Shown: positions 15,263 to 23,834 of the stretch, one piece after another
Position numbering within the stretch: the first letter of the stretch is position 1
Layout of the letters: each line of letters starts with the position of its first letter
DNA from: Fibrobacteria bacterium
GTDB lineage: Bacteria > Fibrobacterota > Fibrobacteria > UBA11236
Length of the DNA stretch: 44,493 bases
NCBI GenBank assembly: GCA_025360005.1
Contig: JANYDA010000047.1
Coordinates: 1 to 44,493 of the forward strand
Direction: 5' to 3'
Made by a program: the position numbers and the translations under genes
The notes under the pieces: generated by a model
The model's input: only the letters and a program-made list of their open reading frames with translations
Databases searched by the model: none
What the model was told of the DNA's origin: nothing

Positions 15263-15901
15263 ATGGCGCTCATTTTCGCGAGCCTGATCTTTTTACTGCT
15301 TTGCGCCGTTACCTTCTTTCCGGCGATGCGTGTCCTGTACGCCAGGAACCCGGCCTTTGTGGGAATGATCTTGACCCTGGCCGCCTGCTTCCTGGGCGTT
15401 TACGGCGCTTTGGAGTTCTCCCGTTCGGAGGAACGGCATGATCGCATGGCGCGGGCCGCCACCTTGATGGAGATGACCAAGGAAAGCCTTACCGCCAGCC
15501 GCATGGAAGCGCGCATCCTATCCCAGTTGAAACATGAACCGGGAGCGCCGACCGACAGCCTGGGCCTCACGGGGATGCCCTCGTACTCCCGGCCCGTTTC
15601 CGGATCCCCAAAAGAACTGGGAGAACTGCTCAATAACGGAGCGGTTCTGGAGCAGATCAGCCCGCAGAGCCTAAAGGCGCTCCTTGCGTGCCAGGTGACC
15701 ATGGAGCGCGAGTTGCAATACATGGCGAGCACCAAAGATAGGGAAAGGCGCCACCATCTGAATGGTTACCTGCGCGAACTGGCATTCGCCCAAGGGGTGC
15801 TGGCCGCTGAAGCGGAATTCCAGCGTGGCAATATCGGCAGGGGAGACCTCACCGAGATCCTGCAGGACTGGTCCGTCAAGAAAGCCTCTCCGCAGATCTG
15901 A
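15263..15901 (+). CDS. Two-helix membrane protein of unknown function
   Basis: A 212-residue protein with two N-terminal membrane helices (residues about 2-20 and 31-52) and a soluble, partly coiled C-terminal region. Start options are GTG at 15242 and ATG at 15263; the ATG begins right at the first helix and is preferred, weakly. The soluble part contains RHDRMARAATLMEMTKESLTAS and a helical stretch ending in QRGNIGRGDLTEILQDWSVKK. No known family is evident. It is divergent from the barrel-like gene, and the amidotransferase follows on the same strand after 43 bases. Confidence 0.6.
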   Translation: MALIFASLIFLLLCAVTFFPAMRVLYARNPAFVGMILTLAACFLGVYGALEFSRSEERHDRMARAATLMEMTKESLTASRMEARILSQLKHEPGAPTDSLGLTGMPSYSRPVSGSPKELGELLNNGAVLEQISPQSLKALLACQVTMERELQYMASTKDRERRHHLNGYLRELAFAQGVLAAEAEFQRGNIGRGDLTEILQDWSVKKASPQI

Positions 15902-15944
15902 TCCCCCCCTGTAACTTTCAGGGGACGTCACCGGAAGAATACCT

Positions 15945-16694
15945 ATGCAGCCCCTCCGACCCCTGCGCATCGAAATCCTGCAGCATGTGGCCTTCGAGGG
16001 GTTGGGCTCCATGGAGGCCTGGTTCAAGTCCCGCGGCCATGAATTGCGTTACACGCGCCTTTACGCGGGCGAGCTGCCCGCCGACCCGGCCGGAAAAGGA
16101 TCGCCCGCCGATTGGCTTGTCATCATGGGCGGCCCCATGGGCGTGCACGACGAGGCCGAATTCCCGTGGCTGGTTCCCGAGAAGCGCGCCATCGAGGCCG
16201 CCCTCAAGCGCGGCGCGGCGGTACTGGGAGTGTGCCTGGGCGCGCAACTGCTGGCGCATGTGCTGGGCGCGGAGGTGGGTCCCAATCCCGAAAAGGAAAT
16301 CGGCTGGTTTCCGGTGGATCCGGCGCCGGATACCGCCGCTACCTGGTTGGGGAAAACATTCCCGGGCCGCTTCACGCCGTTCCATTGGCATGGGGACACC
16401 TTCGCCATTCCCGCAGGAGCGGTTCCCTTGGGAAGTTCCCATGCTTGTAAAAACCAAGGCTTCCTGTATCGGGAAAATGCCCTGGGCTTGCAGTTCCATC
16501 CGGAGATCACGCCGGATGCCCTGGCTGGATTGCTGAGGCATTGCGGCGGGGAATTGGCGATCGCGGGAACCGAGCAGGGACGTTATGTGCAACCCGAAGA
16601 CAGGCTCAAGGCCGGTCTTATCCATGCCGATGGGGTTAACGCCATGATGGCATCGGTCTGCGAACGCATGGAAAACCGCGCCGCCTGCATCTGA
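15945..16694 (+). CDS. Class I glutamine amidotransferase-like protein
   Basis: A 249-residue stand-alone amidotransferase domain like those of the GMP-synthase/YfeJ-type group. The catalytic triad is visible: nucleophile Cys97 in GVCLGAQLLA, with His185 and Glu187 in LQFHPEI. The oxyanion segment IMGGPMGVHDE is also present. No synthase domain is fused, so the ammonia acceptor is unknown; related proteins act as gamma-glutamyl hydrolases or side-reaction transferases. A C-terminal extension of about 60 residues beyond the core has no recognisable motif. The gene may be co-transcribed with the membrane protein before it. Confidence 0.85.
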   Translation: MQPLRPLRIEILQHVAFEGLGSMEAWFKSRGHELRYTRLYAGELPADPAGKGSPADWLVIMGGPMGVHDEAEFPWLVPEKRAIEAALKRGAAVLGVCLGAQLLAHVLGAEVGPNPEKEIGWFPVDPAPDTAATWLGKTFPGRFTPFHWHGDTFAIPAGAVPLGSSHACKNQGFLYRENALGLQFHPEITPDALAGLLRHCGGELAIAGTEQGRYVQPEDRLKAGLIHADGVNAMMASVCERMENRAACI

Positions 16695-16894
16695 ATCATT
16701 TCACTCCCTGCCTGTCGAGCGTAAGCGGCCAACCCATCTCTCCGGATTTTTTGTAGACATTTCGCGAGGTTTGCCGCCGCCAGGAGGATTTTTTCAACAC
16801 CTTGGTTAAGGGAGTCCCCATCATTTTTTGTTGACAATCTTATCCCCCCAATTTTTTTGCCCGACCATGACGGTCCGCGGTTATTTTAGATCCA

Positions 16895-18319
16895 ATGAAG
16901 AAACTCTTCGCAACAACTTTGCTCCTGGCCTGCGCCTCCGTCATGGCCCAGACCATGAACCTTAAAGGCCGCGTGCTGGATAAAGCCAACATGCAAGGAG
17001 TGCCGGGAGCCACGGTCAACGTGGTTGGCTCCGCTTTCACGGCGACCACGGACACCGCGGGCCGCTTCGTCATTACGGGCGCCTCCCCCGCCTTAGGCCG
17101 TGTCCGGGCCGAATCCGGCGAACCGTATTTCCAGGGCGGTGCTTTGTGGGTAGAGGCGTTGGACGCGGGCCAAGTGGCCTACGTGCAGATCTTCGGGGCG
17201 GCTGGCGAAAGCCTGGCGGCCTCCCGGCAACCGCTCAAGACGGGAAGGAACCGCCTCAATCCCCTGCCGGAACGGGACCGCGATTTCGTGGGCTTCGCCC
17301 GCATCAGAATCGGGGGGGATAGCTGGATCAAACCGATGCTGCATACCGCGGGACCGGTATCGGGCTCCTGGTCGGCCCGCATTGCGACCGCCGCGCGGGG
17401 ATTGGCGAAGGCGTCCGCTTCCGGCCAAGTGGAAATCTCCGCCGACAAGCTCGTCAAGAAAACCGTGCCCTATGCCAGCGAGTCCGCGAACCTGGGGGAC
17501 ATCGTAATGGATTATCCCGATCGGAAAATCGGCGTCGGCGCGGCTCCCATTTATGGGGCCACGGTCCTCTTCGACGGCCGCAAGGGCAATGCCGCCGCCG
17601 CTGCGGAGTTGCAGGCGAAATGGAAGGATTGGCCGCGCTTCACTCCTTCGGACATCAAGTTCCGCATTGTCAGGGATCCGGAGTTTCCCAATGATACCAA
17701 CCGCGCCGCTTTGCAAAGCTGCTGCAACACAATCTGGGGTTATGACGACATCCAGGCCAAGGTAGGGATATACGCTGATTTCCAGGCGCATGTCGAATTC
17801 ATCGGGATGGGGGAATATGATATTCCTTACGATGTCGCCGCCCCCAATCCCAACGCGACGGATCCTTCCTTGGCCGACCAACCCGGCTATATAAACAGCG
17901 GGGTGTACGTCGCCAGCCGCTTTGAGGTCCAAATCCAGACCTTCAGCACCGATGCCGCCAATATTCCCGCGATCCATGACATGGGCGCTATCGTGAACGA
18001 TTATATCCCGTTGTCCAACCAGAACAAACCGAACGGAGTCTGGCAGGCTTATGATATCACGTACCGCAACGCCCGCTTCAATGGCGCCACGATGACATCC
18101 AATCCTTACATGTCCATCTGGTGGAACGGCGTACAGACGCACAACAACCGCAAAGTGAACGCCGCGGCTTCGGGTTTGGCCAACCATAGCGGCGAAGAGT
18201 TCCTGGACACCACCCTCTACGGCCTCAAGTTGCAGAGCGAAGGACGCGACGTCCGCTTCCGCAACGTATGGATCAAGGAGCTGAAGATCGCGGATACCCA
18301 GACGAACTTCGGATACTGA
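16895..18319 (+). CDS. Secreted DUF1080 (LamG-like) protein with carboxypeptidase-regulatory-like domain
   Basis: A 474-residue exported protein. After the signal peptide (LLLACASVMAQ) comes a carboxypeptidase-regulatory-like domain (LKGRVLDKANMQGVPGATV, about residues 22-72), then a short module (VAYVQIFGAAGESLA ... LKTGRNRLNPLP) resembling the T9SS-type tail but placed internally. The C-terminal half is a DUF1080/3-keto-disaccharide hydrolase-like jelly roll: PGYINSGVYVASRFEVQIQ, MGAIVNDYIPLSNQNKPNG, WQAYDITYRNARF, and LQSEGRDVRFRNVWIKEL. Such domains bind or cleave sugars outside the cell. A TTGACA (16831-16836) lies upstream, but no good -10 is seen with it. Confidence 0.82.
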   Translation: MKKLFATTLLLACASVMAQTMNLKGRVLDKANMQGVPGATVNVVGSAFTATTDTAGRFVITGASPALGRVRAESGEPYFQGGALWVEALDAGQVAYVQIFGAAGESLAASRQPLKTGRNRLNPLPERDRDFVGFARIRIGGDSWIKPMLHTAGPVSGSWSARIATAARGLAKASASGQVEISADKLVKKTVPYASESANLGDIVMDYPDRKIGVGAAPIYGATVLFDGRKGNAAAAAELQAKWKDWPRFTPSDIKFRIVRDPEFPNDTNRAALQSCCNTIWGYDDIQAKVGIYADFQAHVEFIGMGEYDIPYDVAAPNPNATDPSLADQPGYINSGVYVASRFEVQIQTFSTDAANIPAIHDMGAIVNDYIPLSNQNKPNGVWQAYDITYRNARFNGATMTSNPYMSIWWNGVQTHNNRKVNAAASGLANHSGEEFLDTTLYGLKLQSEGRDVRFRNVWIKELKIADTQTNFGY

Positions 18320-18349
18320 AGGCCGGAATCGGCCCGGGTTCGCCGGGGC

Positions 18350-19180
18350 CTAATACCACAGGTATTGCATGGCAGGCCGTCCCGCCACCAGCAGGGCAAT
18401 GGCCAGATTGGTCAGGGCATGTACCGCCATGCAGGTCCGGAGCGATTTTGTTTTTGCGTAGAGCCAGGTGGTGAAGGCGTAGTAGAGGACGGCGGGAATC
18501 CAGGCCGCAAAAGGATGCCCCAAGGTGAAGAATGCCAAAGGACCCACTATGCCGACGGCATTGAGAGGCAGAGCCGCGAGTTTTTCCGGGTGCATTTCCG
18601 GCCTCCGGGATAATGCGGAGAGGAATCTTTCCACGCCATTGCCGGTATGGCCCTCCGCTTTGGCGGCATCCCGGCCCGCGCCGTAGAAAAGCTCGGTAAG
18701 ATAAACGCGGCAAAACAGCTCTTCAAAAATGGGCACCCATAAGACGGAGTTTGCCGTCCGGGCCAACCAATAGATAAGAGACGGTCCGGCCGCTTTGGCG
18801 CTTTCCACGGGTCCTAGGCCGGGCAGGGAAAGTGAAAAACGGTAGCCAGCCACCCATAATCCGGTGGCGAAAACCGCGGCGGGGATGCAGAGCCAAGCCA
18901 GGGGCGGAGTCAAACGGGCGCCGAACCGGTAGCTGCGGCGGAAAAACCACAGCAACGCGCCGATGAGGGCGAAGCGTAACACATCCGTTACCTCGGCTCC
19001 CAAGGGACTGGGCAAGGCCCGCAGGCCGGCATATGCGGCATAAGGAAGGATGAAGGCGGGCAACAGCCCCGCAAAGGTCCTATCCCGGGGCAGGAGACCG
19101 AACCCGGAACGGTTTTTCTCGTGATCCGTACCGGCATCCCCTTCCCGTCCGCTCCCTGTCTGGGTTCCGCTATCGGACAA
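18350..19180 (-). CDS. CPBP-family intramembrane protease (CAAX-related)
   Basis: A 276-residue membrane protein of the CPBP/Abi family. Expected motifs are present: EELFCR (EExxxR), FFTLGHPFAAW with the second-motif histidine, and HALTNLAIA with the third. Seven or so hydrophobic segments surround them. A TTG at 19180 is preferred: it has GGGAG five bases upstream and starts 35 bases after the agmatine deiminase stop; an ATG at 19327 would overlap that gene by 112 bases. The segment RTANSVLWVPIFEELF resembles the CAAX-related proteases found with PEP-CTERM/exosortase systems, and a PEP-CTERM protein is encoded 4.7 kb away. Substrate unknown. Confidence 0.83.
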   Translation of the reverse strand: MSDSGTQTGSGREGDAGTDHEKNRSGFGLLPRDRTFAGLLPAFILPYAAYAGLRALPSPLGAEVTDVLRFALIGALLWFFRRSYRFGARLTPPLAWLCIPAAVFATGLWVAGYRFSLSLPGLGPVESAKAAGPSLIYWLARTANSVLWVPIFEELFCRVYLTELFYGAGRDAAKAEGHTGNGVERFLSALSRRPEMHPEKLAALPLNAVGIVGPLAFFTLGHPFAAWIPAVLYYAFTTWLYAKTKSLRTCMAVHALTNLAIALLVAGRPAMQYLWY

Positions 19181-19215
19181 TGAAGCTCCCGGCTTTGTGG
19201 ATGATGCGGCCGGCG

Positions 19216-20310
19216 TCAGCCGGTTTTCACTTCGGTCGCGGCTTGGGATGCGGCCGTCTCGGATTCGGCCGGTTCCTGCATACTGCTGCAATGGATGGCT
19301 CCTTGCCCGAATACCAGGCTGCGGCAATCGATGGGGACGATGGCGCGGCCGGGAAAATACTTTTCAAAAGCCTGCAGGGTGTTGTCATCGCGCTTGTCCA
19401 GGAAAACGGGCACCAGCACGGCATCGTTCAGGATCAGGAAATTGAGATAGGTAGCAGGCGTGCGCAAGCCGGCGCGGACCTGGCGCGCGGGCATGGGGAC
19501 TTCCACCACTTCCAGATCGGTGTTGCGGCTATAGCGGTTAAGCGCCTGGATATTGCGTTTGAGCGCATCGAAGTTTTCGTCCTTGGCATCGGTTTCGATG
19601 GCGCAGAAAACCGTGCGCGCATCCGTGAACCGGGCCAAGTCATCCACATGCCCGTCGGTATCGTCCCCGTTGATGCCGGATTCCAGCCACAGGATTTCGG
19701 AAACGCCCAGCCAATTATGCATCACCTGTTCGATTTGGTCCCGTCCCAAGGCGGGATTGCGGTTGGGGTTCAGCAGGCATTGCGTCGTGGTCAGCAATTT
19801 GCCGCGGCCGTTCACGTCGATGGATCCGCCTTCCAGGACAAAGTCCACCTGGAACAGTTCCCGGCTGCGGTGGCCGGCCATGAAGGCGGGAGCCGCATCG
19901 TCCTTGTCCCAGGGAGGGTATTTCCCGCCCCAGGAATTGAAGGTGAAATCCAAGGCGGCCAATCTGGTTTTGGAGCCGTCCGGCACGCGCACGGTAATCG
20001 CCCCGTAGTCACGGATCCAACTGTCATTGGTCGGATACTCCAGGATTTCCAGGTGGAAGCGGGCGTCCGAGGAGATGGGCCCCAGCTCATCCTGCAAACG
20101 GCGGCGCAGGGCGCCATCGTTGACGAGCAGGTTCACATCCTGGAAGCGCAGGGATGCGCGGATGATTTCCCTATAGGCAAGCTTGGCGCCCTCCCACACC
20201 GGCGTCCACGTGTCCGGGTTCTGCGGCCAGGTATACCAGATGGCGCTTTGCCTTTCCCACTCGGCAGGCAGGAGCATGGATTGATACGGAGGATGGAAGG
20301 GATTATGCAT
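19216..20310 (-). CDS. aguA: Agmatine deiminase
   Basis: A 364-residue cytoplasmic enzyme that converts agmatine to N-carbamoylputrescine and ammonia. It belongs to the peptidyl-arginine-deiminase-like guanidino-modifying family. Signature pieces include NDSWIRDYGAI, FVLEGGSIDVNG, the catalytic histidine in NGDDTDGHVDDLARF, and the nucleophile Cys341 in GQGAIHCSSMQEP. Length is normal. It begins 16 bases after the N-carbamoylputrescine amidase gene, so the two consecutive steps to putrescine are made from one transcript. An XRE regulator precedes the pair and a CPBP protease follows. Confidence 0.95.
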   Translation of the reverse strand: MHNPFHPPYQSMLLPAEWERQSAIWYTWPQNPDTWTPVWEGAKLAYREIIRASLRFQDVNLLVNDGALRRRLQDELGPISSDARFHLEILEYPTNDSWIRDYGAITVRVPDGSKTRLAALDFTFNSWGGKYPPWDKDDAAPAFMAGHRSRELFQVDFVLEGGSIDVNGRGKLLTTTQCLLNPNRNPALGRDQIEQVMHNWLGVSEILWLESGINGDDTDGHVDDLARFTDARTVFCAIETDAKDENFDALKRNIQALNRYSRNTDLEVVEVPMPARQVRAGLRTPATYLNFLILNDAVLVPVFLDKRDDNTLQAFEKYFPGRAIVPIDCRSLVFGQGAIHCSSMQEPAESETAASQAATEVKTG

Positions 20311-20326
20311 GGAAGGGCCTTTGTCC

Positions 20327-21214
20327 CTAGCGGGAGAATCGTTTCAGCAAATCGGAATAAGCATCGATACGGCGATCACGCAGAAAGGGCCAGACGCGGC
20401 GATGGTTCTCCACTTCCTCCGCGGCGATATCGCGGATGAGCAGACCTTCGCGGGTATCGTCCAGGCGATCGAGCACTTGTCCGCCCGGATCGCAGACGAA
20501 GGAGTTGCCCCAGAAGCGCAGGTGGCCTTCCTGGCCCACGCGGTTGACCGCGGCCACGTAGACGCCGTTGGCGATGGCGTGGCTGCGCTGCATGGTGACC
20601 CACGCGTCCAGCCATTTGCCGTTCAAGGCTTTGGCCTCCGGGGGCGTCAAGCCTTCCGTTTCCCTTTCGTCGAATCCGATGGCGGTGGGATAGACCATCA
20701 GGTCGCAACCCTGCATGGCGGTGAGGCGCGCGCCTTCCGGGAACCACTGGTCCCAGCAGATAAGCACGCCGATGCGCCCGTAACGCGTCTGGAAGGCCTG
20801 GAAGCCCAGGTCGCCCGGGGTGAAGTAATATTTTTCATAGAAGCCGGGATCGTCCGGGATATGCATCTTGCGGTAGAGCCCGGCGCGGCTGCCGTCCGCA
20901 TCGTATACGATGGCGGAATTATGGTAGAGGCCCGGCGCCCTTTTTTCAAAGAAGGGGACCACGATGACGATGGCCCGTTCCCGCGCCAAGGCGGCCAGGG
21001 TTTCCAGGGCGGGATGGTCCAGACCCTGGGCCAGATCGAAATGGCGCTGATCCTCTTCGATGCAGAAATAATCGTGGAAGATCAGCTCCGGCAGGATCAC
21101 CACCTGGGCGCCTTGCACCGCCGCCTGGAGAATGCGCTCCTGCAATTTGGCGAATCGATCCGGTTGCAGGCAATTGCCCTTGGTCTGGATCAGCGCGAGT
21201 TTGAAGCCCTGCAT
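20327..21214 (-). CDS. aguB: N-carbamoylputrescine amidase
   Basis: A 295-residue nitrilase-superfamily enzyme that hydrolyses N-carbamoylputrescine to putrescine, CO2 and ammonia. The catalytic Glu-Lys-Cys triad is visible: Glu43 in ILPELIFHDYF, Lys116 in GLYRKMHIPDD, and Cys153 in VLICWDQWFPE. The family pattern PGFYEKYYFTPGD is also present. The ATG at 21214 fits the usual N-terminus; a TTG at 21229 would add five residues. It is the second gene of a probable XRE-aguB-aguA-CPBP operon. Confidence 0.94.
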   Translation of the reverse strand: MQGFKLALIQTKGNCLQPDRFAKLQERILQAAVQGAQVVILPELIFHDYFCIEEDQRHFDLAQGLDHPALETLAALARERAIVIVVPFFEKRAPGLYHNSAIVYDADGSRAGLYRKMHIPDDPGFYEKYYFTPGDLGFQAFQTRYGRIGVLICWDQWFPEGARLTAMQGCDLMVYPTAIGFDERETEGLTPPEAKALNGKWLDAWVTMQRSHAIANGVYVAAVNRVGQEGHLRFWGNSFVCDPGGQVLDRLDDTREGLLIRDIAAEEVENHRRVWPFLRDRRIDAYSDLLKRFSR

Positions 21215-21275
21215 GGTACCTATCCTCAATCAATCAGGCTCAATGAACGAAGTAGGCAAAATATAAAAAGCGGAA

Positions 21276-21653
21276 TCAATGTTTCCGGGATGCCGCGGCC
21301 TTTAGCATGGCCAGAAATGCGGCCCGGATCTTATCGTCGCCCGTTTCCCGGAAGGCTTTCAAAAGGTCCCGCTCCTCCCTGCTCACAGGGGTGTATTCCG
21401 ATCGCGGTTCGGAAACATGACCGCCCTCTCCGCCCACCACCCCGCCGGGCAGAAAGGCGCTGAAGGGCTGATCCAGGGCTTTCGTCAGCCTAAGCAAAGT
21501 GTCCACGCTCATGCGGCTGATTCCCCGCTCGTACTTCTGCACCTGTTGGTAGGAGACTCCCAGCTTTTCCCCCAACTCCGTCTGGGATAGCCCGGCCAGC
21601 TCCCGGCTTTTCCGCACCTTTGCGCCTAACGCTTTCCCTTCTTTCTCGGCCAT
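21276..21653 (-). CDS. XRE-family transcriptional regulator
   Basis: A 125-residue DNA-binding protein. An XRE/Cro-type helix-turn-helix fills residues about 8-65 (GAKVRKSRELAGLSQTELGEKLGVSYQQVQKYERG, cited here in part). A short, acidic C-terminal tail follows with no ligand domain. The ATG at 21653 is chosen to give the normal N-terminus; the frame is open further up. It leads the aguB-aguA genes on the same strand (61-base gap) and is divergent from a receiver gene, with an inverted repeat in the shared promoter region that could be its own operator. Confidence 0.87.
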   Translation of the reverse strand: MAEKEGKALGAKVRKSRELAGLSQTELGEKLGVSYQQVQKYERGISRMSVDTLLRLTKALDQPFSAFLPGGVVGGEGGHVSEPRSEYTPVSREERDLLKAFRETGDDKIRAAFLAMLKAAASRKH

Positions 21654-21761
21654 GCCTATCCAGGGACCGCTAAGAAGTACGCGGGGGAAAGCGAAAACGC
21701 CGGCAACGCTGATTGCATGCCACCAGAATAGATAAGGCCAGGACCGGCGCACACTTCTTTA

Positions 21762-21792
21762 AGGTTGCATAGTGAATTGTAAAAAGCAACCT
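21762..21792. promoter_or_regulatory. Candidate operator between the XRE and receiver genes
   Basis: AGGTTGC (21762-21768) and GCAACCT (21786-21792) are perfect inverted repeats with a 17-base spacer. A further direct half-site, GGTTGTATA at 21795-21803, echoes GGTTGCATA at 21763-21771. On the plus strand TTGTAA (21777-21782), a 17-base spacer and TATATT (21800-21805) look like a promoter, but this would leave a leader of only a few bases before the ATG at 21818. Confidence 0.45.
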
Positions 21793-21817
21793 ATGGTTGT
21801 ATATTAAGGATGCCGCC

Positions 21818-22204
21818 ATGGAAAAAATGCCTCGCATTCTGCTGTTGGAAGATGAGACTCTGCTGCGGGGCGCGCTGGCCATGGCTCTGGGAACCCAGGG
21901 CTACCGCATAATGGCCGCCGGCTCGCCGGAAACGGGGGAAACCTTGCTCCGTATCCTGGGTTGGCAATGGATGGATCTGGTGATCTGCGATGCCGATATG
22001 AGTCGGGAGCCTGGCGCCGCCCTGGGGCATGCTTTCCACGCCCGCTGGCGGGCCCGTTTTCCCGTCCCACCTTTCATCTTCATGCATGCGGGCACGGACT
22101 TTACCGCTTTCGTGAGGGATGGGGATTGCCGGGTTTGCCATATCCTCAAGCCCTTCGCCCCGGGCGAGCTGCTCCTGCTTATTCGCGCCGTCCTGGCGAA
22201 CTAG
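21818..22204 (+). CDS. Stand-alone response-regulator receiver domain, atypical
   Basis: A 128-residue CheY-like receiver with no output domain. The acidic pocket (LLEDE, residues 9-13), probable phospho-acceptor Asp58 (LVICDADM) and conserved Lys111 (ILKPFAPGEL) are present. The usual Thr/Ser of the fourth strand is replaced by His90 (FIFMHAG), so switching may differ from CheY. The ATG at 21818 follows an AAGGA. No histidine kinase is encoded nearby. It is divergent from the XRE regulator and lies 42 bases before the M32 carboxypeptidase gene. Confidence 0.78.
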   Translation: MEKMPRILLLEDETLLRGALAMALGTQGYRIMAAGSPETGETLLRILGWQWMDLVICDADMSREPGAALGHAFHARWRARFPVPPFIFMHAGTDFTAFVRDGDCRVCHILKPFAPGELLLLIRAVLAN

Positions 22205-22246
22205 CTCCGGACAATCGTATCTTTACGGAATCGCCGAGGTTCCGAA

Positions 22247-23749
22247 ATGAATACATCTTTCCAATCACTGCTGGAATACAGCCGCGACCTTTACGCCTTG
22301 CGCTCCGCCGTGGGCGTCCTTTCCTGGGATCAGGAAACCATGATGCCGCCCAAAGGAGGCGAGGGCCGGGCCAGATCCATGGCGTCCCTTTCCCGGGTCA
22401 TGCATCAACGGTTTTCCGATCCGCGCCTGTTGGAGCTCCTGGAGGCCTCCGCGGCCGTGCGGGACCTTTCCCCGGAAGAAGCCGTGATCGTACGGGAGTT
22501 CCGCCGCGATCGCGACAAGGCCATAAAGGTTCCCGAATCCCTGGCGGCGGAAATCGCCGAAACGGTTTCCTTATCGCAACGGGCGTGGGCGGAGGCCCGT
22601 CCCAAGAACGACACGGCCGCCTTCAATCCCTGGTTGGAAAAAGTGATCCGGCTCCGCCGCCAGGAAGCCGAATGCCTGGGATACTCGGAAACGCCTTACG
22701 ATGCGTTGCTGGAGAATTATGAACCCGGCGCGCGCACGTCCTATATCCGCACCCTCTTGAACGATCTTAAAGCGGAATTGATACCGTTGTTGGGCAAACT
22801 CTTGGAGGTCCAGGGCAATGCCAAGCCCGCCTTGGAAGGCAAGGTGTTCCCCATCCCCGAGCAACGCGTTTTCAACCTGAAGATCCTGAAGGCCATGGGC
22901 TTCGATATGGAGGCGGGCCGTTTGGATGAATCGGCGCATCCCTTTACGGAAGGATCGCATCCCCGGGACGTAAGACTTACCACCCGTTACAGTGATCACG
23001 ATTTGATGTCCGCCCTGTTCAGTACCTTGCACGAAGGCGGACACGGCATCTACGAGCAGGGCTTCCAGCCCCGGTTCTACGGCACTCCCATGGCGGAGGC
23101 GGTTTCCCTGGGGGTGCATGAATCCCAATCTCGCTTGTGGGAGAACCAGGTAGGCCGCTCTCGGGATTTCTGGGCGCGCTATTATCCGGATCTGCAGAAG
23201 GCCTTCCCGGTCCAATTGAGCGCGCTCGATTCGCATGGCTTCCTGAAGGCTATCAATCGCGTGCGGCCTTCCCTTATCCGCGTCGAAGCGGACGAAGTGA
23301 CCTACAACCTGCATATCGTGCTGCGCTTTGAATTGGAGACCGCCTTGTTCGGCGGCGAAGTGCAGCCGAAGGATTTGGAAAGCGCGTGGAACGAAGGTAT
23401 GCGCCGCAACCTGGGCGTGGTTCCGGACAAGCCTTCGCTGGGATACATGCAGGACGTGCATTGGAGCTGCGGTTTGCTGGGATACTTTCCCACCTATACC
23501 CTGGGTAATCTGCGTTCGGCGCAGTTGTTCGAGTCGGCCCAAAAGGCCATGCCCGGCTTGCGGAACGACATCCGCTCCGGACGTTTCGAGGGCCTGAAAG
23601 AATGGCTTAATACCCAAGTCCATGCACCCGGCCGCCGCTACGATGGGGATGCCCTGATGGAAAAAGTCACCGGTAGTAAAACCCTTGCGGCGCCCTTCCT
23701 GGCCTATCTGCGCGCCAAGTATTCCGATTTGTACGGTATCGCGCTTTAA
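22247..23749 (+). CDS. M32-family metallocarboxypeptidase
   Basis: A 500-residue cytoplasmic zinc (or cobalt) carboxypeptidase of the M32 family, which trims C-terminal residues from peptides. The zinc site HEGGH is at residues 262-266, and the typical downstream blocks are present: [12 protein letters not shown] (metal-ligand glutamate), [13 protein letters not shown], and [19 protein letters not shown]. The N-terminal helix with [17 protein letters not shown] is also characteristic. Length is exactly that expected, and it appears intact. Confidence 0.95.
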   Translation: MNTSFQSLLEYSRDLYALRSAVGVLSWDQETMMPPKGGEGRARSMASLSRVMHQRFSDPRLLELLEASAAVRDLSPEEAVIVREFRRDRDKAIKVPESLAAEIAETVSLSQRAWAEARPKNDTAAFNPWLEKVIRLRRQEAECLGYSETPYDALLENYEPGARTSYIRTLLNDLKAELIPLLGKLLEVQGNAKPALEGKVFPIPEQRVFNLKILKAMGFDMEAGRLDESAHPFTEGSHPRDVRLTTRYSDHDLMSALFSTLHEGGHGIYEQGFQPRFYGTPMAEAVSLGVHESQSRLWENQVGRSRDFWARYYPDLQKAFPVQLSALDSHGFLKAINRVRPSLIRVEADEVTYNLHIVLRFELETALFGGEVQPKDLESAWNEGMRRNLGVVPDKPSLGYMQDVHWSCGLLGYFPTYTLGNLRSAQLFESAQKAMPGLRNDIRSGRFEGLKEWLNTQVHAPGRRYDGDALMEKVTGSKTLAAPFLAYLRAKYSDLYGIAL

Positions 23750-23834
23750 CAGGGTGCTGAAAAAGTAATGCGTCGGCCAAAGGCCATGCGAGAAGGGCCG
23801 GAATTTTTCCCGGATGGAATACCGGGAACGGGTG

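Noticed and set aside
18320-18349. GC hairpin in the 30-base gap between convergent genes
   Set aside because: The stem needs a bulge and has no T-run on either strand, so it is not called as a terminator.
19181-19327. ATG start at 19327 for the CPBP protease
   Set aside because: It would overlap the agmatine deiminase gene by 112 bases and add a non-family leader; the TTG at 19180 has a ribosome-binding site.
23750-23834. Possible insertion-sequence end (GGGTGCTGAAAAAGT-like) after the M32 gene
   Set aside because: No matching inverted end, target duplication or transposase gene is present.
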